Source: Actinomycetes bacterium
Lineage (GTDB): Bacteria; Actinomycetota; Actinomycetes; Mycobacteriales; Mycobacteriaceae
Length of the DNA stretch: 12,953 bases
NCBI GenBank assembly: GCA_023388385.1
Contig: JAEWGK010000117.1
Location: 1-12,953 of the forward strand
Reading direction: 5' to 3'
Below are positions 12,878-12,953 of the stretch, piece by piece. The notes under the pieces were generated by a model. The model was not told the origin of the DNA, searched no databases, and saw only the letters and a list, made by a program, of their open reading frames with translations. The translations under genes were made by a program, and so were the position numbers. The first letter of the stretch is position 1, and each line of letters begins with the position of its first letter.

Positions 12878-12953
12878 TGACCGAGACGACCCGCACCACC
12901 ACGACAACCGCCGCCACCGCCACGGTGGCCGACCCCCGCGGCCGCCACGCCGG
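12877..12953 (+). CDS. Start of next operon gene, probably second FecCD permease (partial)
   Basis: ATG at 12877 overlaps the upstream TGA by one base. GGAAGG (12861-12866) and GGAGGG (12868-12873) lie just upstream. Only 25 codons are visible, beginning MTETTRTTTTTAATATVADP, a Thr/Ala-rich tail without membrane segment so far. In CeuBC/YclNO-type operons the second permease normally follows the first, then the ATPase, which is the reason for the call; the visible residues alone do not identify it. Confidence 0.55.
   Translation, partial: MTETTRTTTTTAATATVADPRGRHA

Overview
The window is a GC-rich actinobacterial chromosome segment, most likely from a high-GC Corynebacterium or a close relative in the Mycobacteriales. 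This rests on the mycobacterial/corynebacterial-type principal sigma factor (near-identical regions 2-4, Lys/Ala-rich N-terminus), on several families largely confined to actinobacteria (DUF4193, DUF3093, DUF3710, DUF3159, Cei), and on gene order. The run sigA - ppgK - suhB - cei - DUF4193 - DUF3093 - dut - DUF3710 matches, as I recall it, the M. tuberculosis block Rv2703 to Rv2696c, including the alternating strands. Species cannot be fixed without a search.

Layout. Positions 1-132 hold the C-terminus of a membrane transporter (probably DASS/SLC13 type), converging on sigA across a strong hairpin (155-210). sigA (278-1822, minus) and ppgK (2021-2776, minus) follow. ppgK is divergent from suhB (2812-3702, plus), with only 35 bp between the start codons. 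cei (3779-4372, minus) and the DUF4193 gene (4686-4985, plus) diverge from a 313-bp spacer. The DUF3093 gene (5082-5591, minus) diverges from dut (5665-6192, plus). Then come DUF3710 (6256-7008), DUF3159 (7005-7709) and a TrmA-family RNA methyltransferase (7706-8923), the last three joined by 4-nt start/stop overlaps as one transcription unit. An RNase D-like nuclease gene (8942-10213, minus) converges on them.

After a 402-bp non-coding region rich in inverted repeats, a siderophore-type iron ABC importer begins: a lipoprotein binding protein (10616-11599), a FecCD permease (11786-12877) and the start of a further gene (12877 to the window edge), probably the second permease. A DtxR-like half-conserved site near the predicted promoter suggests iron repression.

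Functionally, the left part is housekeeping: transcription initiation, polyphosphate-driven glucose phosphorylation, inositol phosphate hydrolysis, envelope integrity, dUTP removal, RNA modification and RNA processing. The right part is accessory iron uptake. No tRNA, rRNA, CRISPR array, insertion sequence or phage gene was seen. The most notable non-coding signals are: (i) a recurrent leaderless-promoter layout, with a -10 hexamer 7-8 nt from the start codon at six genes; (ii) a mirror-symmetric ppgK/suhB promoter; (iii) a cluster of inverted repeats at 10232-10460; and (iv) a perfect inverted repeat around a -10 box inside the iron operon, just after a terminator-like hairpin. I see no clear new enzymatic or defence system in this window.
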